Assembly (NCBI GenBank): GCA_026996955.1
Contig: JALWJV010000409.1
Span: 1-8,949, forward strand
DNA: 8,949 bases
Direction of reading: 5' to 3'
From: Deltaproteobacteria bacterium
GTDB taxonomy: Bacteria > Desulfobacterota > Dissulfuribacteria > Dissulfuribacterales > QOAL01
Below the pieces are notes generated by a model that made no database searches, was not told the DNA's origin, and was given only the letters and a program-made list of their open reading frames with translations. Position 1 is the first letter of the stretch. Every line of letters begins with the position of its first letter. Of this stretch, positions 6,429 through 8,949 are shown in pieces. The translations under genes were made by a program, and so were the position numbers.

Positions 6429-7439
6429 ATGGTGCATTTCCCAAAGAGAAATATACAGGCCATATTGTGCGGGATGATGTTTGTTGTGGTGCTCAGTATT
6501 ACGGTATGGCTTGTTTGGGATTCCTATAACTTTCAGGATCTATTTGGCCATGTGGTAAGTACAGGTCCTGGAGTTGGCCCTGATGGTATTTTAATATCCT
6601 GGCACGGTGTGGAACATATCCAGAGGATTATTAGGGCAAGTGCTGCCCTGATAATAGCGGTTTTCACACTCTGCGCACTTCTCATGTGGTACGTCATACG
6701 CTCACGTATCTTGCTCGCCCGTGCTGCCTCAATAAGGAAAAAGAGTCATGAAAGATACAGATTTCTGACTGAGGGCCTGCCTACTATAGGGATATTAAGA
6801 TTCAGCCTGGCTGATTTTAGAGTTATAGACTGCAATCGTGCTGCACTGAACATTACAGGTATGCCACGGGCAGAGTTTGTAGGCAGACCGGTAACTGACT
6901 TTGTTGACCCAAGAGATCTTAATGTGGTTATGCTTGAGCTTGAGGAACTCAGGGGTGGACGTGCAAGCCATTATTTTCCTGTAAAAATGGTGCATTACAA
7001 CGGTGGAACCCAGTACATTGGCTGGCATATAGCTGTTATCAGGCAACCGGATGAGGAGCCTCAGGCAGTTGCAATAATGACAGACGTGTCAAAGGAGCAG
7101 AAACTTCAGATCGAGCGCATGGAAAAGGAACGGCTGGCTGGCGTGCTTCAGATGGCAGGAGCAGCAGCCCATGAGCTGAATCAGCCTATACAGGCGGTTT
7201 CCGGAATGCTCTACATGGCAATGCAGAAGGTGGATAAGCATGATCCCCTGTACAAGTCGCTTGAGACAATAAGCTCAGAGGTGGAACGCATGACTGCAAT
7301 CAGCAGAAAGATTTCCGGCATAAGCAGTTATGAAACCAAGGAGTATGTGGGGGACACGAAGATAATTGATATTGATGCAGCTGCTGGCAACAGGCGCAAT
7401 ACCCTCAGGAGGGGCAGTGCTCAGCGACGCGTACCCTGA
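6429..7439 (+). CDS. Membrane PAS-domain sensor with histidine-kinase DHp helix but no ATPase domain
   Basis: This is a 336-residue inner-membrane protein. Membrane helices at about 11-30 and 68-92 flank a short periplasmic loop (31-67, with TGPGVGPDG and HGVEH). A PAS domain occupies about 106-224 (CNRAALNITGM, then AVAIMTDVSKEQ). A HisKA phospho-acceptor helix follows at 235-300, with GAAAHELNQPIQAV around H248. After it the protein runs only to IIDIDAAAGNRR and stops; the N, G1 and G2 boxes of the HATPase domain are absent. It cannot phosphorylate itself, but could accept phosphate from another kinase, dimerise with one, or act as a pure sensor. The last 35 bases overlap the oppositely oriented methyltransferase gene. 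The start has no good Shine-Dalgarno sequence; the basic N-terminus before the first helix supports it. It diverges from the GGDEF gene. Confidence 0.85.
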   Translation: MVHFPKRNIQAILCGMMFVVVLSITVWLVWDSYNFQDLFGHVVSTGPGVGPDGILISWHGVEHIQRIIRASAALIIAVFTLCALLMWYVIRSRILLARAASIRKKSHERYRFLTEGLPTIGILRFSLADFRVIDCNRAALNITGMPRAEFVGRPVTDFVDPRDLNVVMLELEELRGGRASHYFPVKMVHYNGGTQYIGWHIAVIRQPDEEPQAVAIMTDVSKEQKLQIERMEKERLAGVLQMAGAAAHELNQPIQAVSGMLYMAMQKVDKHDPLYKSLETISSEVERMTAISRKISGISSYETKEYVGDTKIIDIDAAAGNRRNTLRRGSAQRRVP

Positions 7440-8520
7440 ACCCGCCGTTTGTAAATGTTGAAAGAATATCTGTTGTAAGCCCGGGAAGGGGATTGTCTCT
7501 TGAGGCGGGTGCCAGGCAAGTAATGCCCCAATTTTTGAAATTTTTTCTTAATGCACCGGCAAGTTCACGGTAAATATCCTGTTTACCTCCTCTTTTGGCT
7601 GAAATTCTCCTTCCGTATGGCGGGTTTGTTATTACCCACCCGGGATTGGTGCATGGAGCAGCGGAGTTTAAGCTAAACCGTCCGGTTTTGAAGGTTATTG
7701 AATGGGCAACACCTGCCCTTGCTGCATTTGCAATTGCCGCCTCAATAGCCCGGCTGTCAATATCGGCCCCGTAAATCTCTGCACCTTTGTCAGATACGTT
7801 GGATTCAGCCTCCTCCCTGATTCCATCCCAGAGTTCCTGGTTAAAGTTTTTCCACTTCGTAAAGGCAAAATCCCTCAAAAGCCCTGGAGCCATGTTTCTG
7901 CTTATCAAAGCTGCCTCTATTGCAATGGTGCCTGAGCCGCAGAGGGGGTCAAAAAGCGGGGATTTCATGTCCCACGCCGACATCAGTACCAGGGCAGCGG
8001 CAAGGTTTTCTCTAAGTGGTGCCCTTGTACCCTTTATCCTGTAACCTCGCATGTGAAGCGGCATGCCGGAGCTGTCAACGCTTACAGTACATCGATCCCG
8101 GACAATCCTTATTATTACAAGAGGAGGATTTTCTGAGCTGCTATCCTCGTGGTTAAACTTGCCCACCCTCTTTTCTATTCCCTTAAGCGCCCTCTCTTCT
8201 ACAGCCCCGGAGTGATAAAGCCGGGATTTGTGGCATGTTACACGAAAGGCTGGTGCGGATGCACGTTCAGGACCTATGCCGTAAAGCTCCCAGGGGTAGG
8301 CAGAAAAGCGCTTTATCACTTCAGGCAGCCTTGTAACCCTAAACTGCCCTATGCGTACAATTATGCGGTTTGCTGTGCGAAGGTAGAGATTGGTTATGTA
8401 AAGGTCTTTAATAGTGCCGGTGTACTCCACTCCCCCTTCAATAACCTTGCATTGCAGTCCCAGGCCTTCCAGTTCCCTGCATGTAATATTTTCAAGGCCA
8501 GGTTGTGTAACTGCAAACAT
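7405..8520 (-). CDS. RlmL-like THUMP-domain 23S rRNA (guanine-N2) methyltransferase
   Basis: From the preferred ATG the protein has 371 residues. It starts MFAVTQPGLENITCRELEGLG, the usual beginning of this family, with a THUMP RNA-binding domain over roughly the first 150 residues. The methyltransferase domain follows: the FDPLCGSGTIAIEAAL SAM-binding motif I (about residues 190-205), YGADID (250-255), and catalytic NPPYGRR (299-305). Relatives such as the N-terminal half of E. coli RlmL methylate a guanine N2 in 23S rRNA. The separate C-terminal RlmK-like domain is missing, as in many bacteria with the short form. An upstream in-frame TTG at 8565 would add 15 residues and overlap epmA by 11 bases; homology favours the ATG at 8520. 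The 3' end overlaps the PAS/kinase gene tail to tail by 35 bases. The gene is probably co-transcribed with epmA. Confidence 0.9.
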   Translation of the reverse strand: MFAVTQPGLENITCRELEGLGLQCKVIEGGVEYTGTIKDLYITNLYLRTANRIIVRIGQFRVTRLPEVIKRFSAYPWELYGIGPERASAPAFRVTCHKSRLYHSGAVEERALKGIEKRVGKFNHEDSSSENPPLVIIRIVRDRCTVSVDSSGMPLHMRGYRIKGTRAPLRENLAAALVLMSAWDMKSPLFDPLCGSGTIAIEAALISRNMAPGLLRDFAFTKWKNFNQELWDGIREEAESNVSDKGAEIYGADIDSRAIEAAIANAARAGVAHSITFKTGRFSLNSAAPCTNPGWVITNPPYGRRISAKRGGKQDIYRELAGALRKNFKNWGITCLAPASRDNPLPGLTTDILSTFTNGGFRVRVAEHCPS

Positions 8521-8554
8521 CTTGAGCCTGGTTGCCAGTTCCCTGTCAGTGCCT

Positions 8555-8949
8555 TTACTCTGCAAATGCCACCACCTCTGTTATATCCCTTGTGCCAAAA
8601 AGAAACATAAGGAGCCTGTCAATACCAAGCGCCATTCCTGCTGCAGGTGGCATGTTTTCAAGTGCTTTCAGAAATTCTTCAGGCATGGGATAGGATTTAA
8701 GCCCTGACTCTCTTCGCTTTTCCATATCCTCGATAAAACGCCTGCGCTGTTCATCCGGATTGTTCAGCTCGGAGAAGCCGTTTGCAAGCTCCATCCCCCC
8801 GGCATAAAGCTCAACACGTTCGGCAACTTCAGGGTCTGAGGGTTTTAGCCGGGCAAGGGAGGCCATTGATGCAGGATAATCAAAAAGAAATACAGGCCTG
8901 TCCACTGGAAGGGATGGTTCAACCTTTTCCACCATGTCCATATCAAACC
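8555..8949 (-). CDS. epmA: Elongation factor P--(R)-beta-lysine ligase (EpmA/GenX/PoxA), C-terminal part
   Basis: About 130 C-terminal residues are present; the frame stays open past the right window edge. The sequence matches the catalytic end of the class II lysyl-tRNA-synthetase-like EpmA: FDYPASMASLARL, VAERVELYAGGMELANGFSE (motif 2 region), EQRRRF, and the motif 3 segment GMALGIDRLLMFLFG, ending TEVVAFAE. EpmA attaches beta-lysine to a conserved lysine of elongation factor P, which helps ribosomes pass polyproline stretches. It is not a full lysyl-tRNA synthetase, since the ELANGF and short C-terminus are EpmA-type. Efp and the lysine aminomutase EpmB would be expected nearby, possibly beyond the edge. 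The methyltransferase gene follows on the same strand with 34 bases between stop and preferred start, suggesting a translation-related operon. Confidence 0.92.
   Translation of the reverse strand, partial: FDMDMVEKVEPSLPVDRPVFLFDYPASMASLARLKPSDPEVAERVELYAGGMELANGFSELNNPDEQRRRFIEDMEKRRESGLKSYPMPEEFLKALENMPPAAGMALGIDRLLMFLFGTRDITEVVAFAE

Noticed and set aside
7440..7700. Possible frameshifted HATPase domain continuing the kinase-like gene
   Set aside because: No plus-strand frame here shows N, G1 or G2 box motifs, and the DNA codes for the intact methyltransferase on the other strand.
8521..8565. TTG start for the methyltransferase at 8565
   Set aside because: The extra 15 residues are not family-like, while the ATG at 8520 begins exactly at the conserved THUMP-protein N-terminus; kept only as an alternative.

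Overview
The window looks like part of a bacterial chromosome, most plausibly from a Desulfobacterota/deltaproteobacterium-like Gram-negative. This assignment is inference. It rests on the family mix: a YbhG-type inner-membrane adaptor, an EpmA-type EF-P lysyltransferase beside an RlmL-like methyltransferase, GGDEF and PAS signalling proteins, and moderate-to-low GC. The left 1.5 kb is visibly more AT-rich than the right half. I see no insertion sequence, phage gene or CRISPR array.

Region 1 (1-1481, + strand) holds the last codons of an unidentified gene, a HAD-superfamily phosphatase starting directly at that gene's stop codon, and an adenylate kinase with its own good ribosome binding site. 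Near the end of the HAD gene lies TGTTTCACGTGGAACA, the reverse complement of the classic ParB-binding parS sequence. This suggests the window is in the origin/partition domain of the chromosome.

Region 2 (1482-2600, - strand) has an initiator tRNA-fMet with a strong promoter (perfect TTGACA) and a clear hairpin/T-run terminator. Behind it, also on the minus strand, is a gene for an uncharacterised protein with a C-terminal TPR.

Region 3 (2731-4975, + strand) is a tight two-gene unit: a divergent MoeA-family molybdopterin molybdotransferase followed after one base by a YbhG-like periplasmic adaptor. No ABC-transporter ATPase or permease follows, because a convergent gene starts 11 bases later.

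Region 4 (4987-7439) has two signalling genes facing away from each other across a 419-base AT-rich gap. One is a soluble diguanylate cyclase with intact GGEEF and RxxD sites. The other is a membrane PAS protein with a histidine-kinase phospho-acceptor helix but no ATPase domain. The gap contains inverted repeats that could be operators.

Region 5 (7405-8949, - strand) is a translation-related pair. epmA (3' part only) attaches lysine to elongation factor P, and it is followed by an RlmL-like THUMP rRNA methyltransferase. The 3' end of the methyltransferase gene overlaps the end of the kinase-like gene.

The most notable items are the parS site inside a coding sequence, the ATPase-less kinase, the orphan MoeA-YbhG pair, the U1-U72 initiator tRNA, and the palindromes in the divergent signalling intergenic region.
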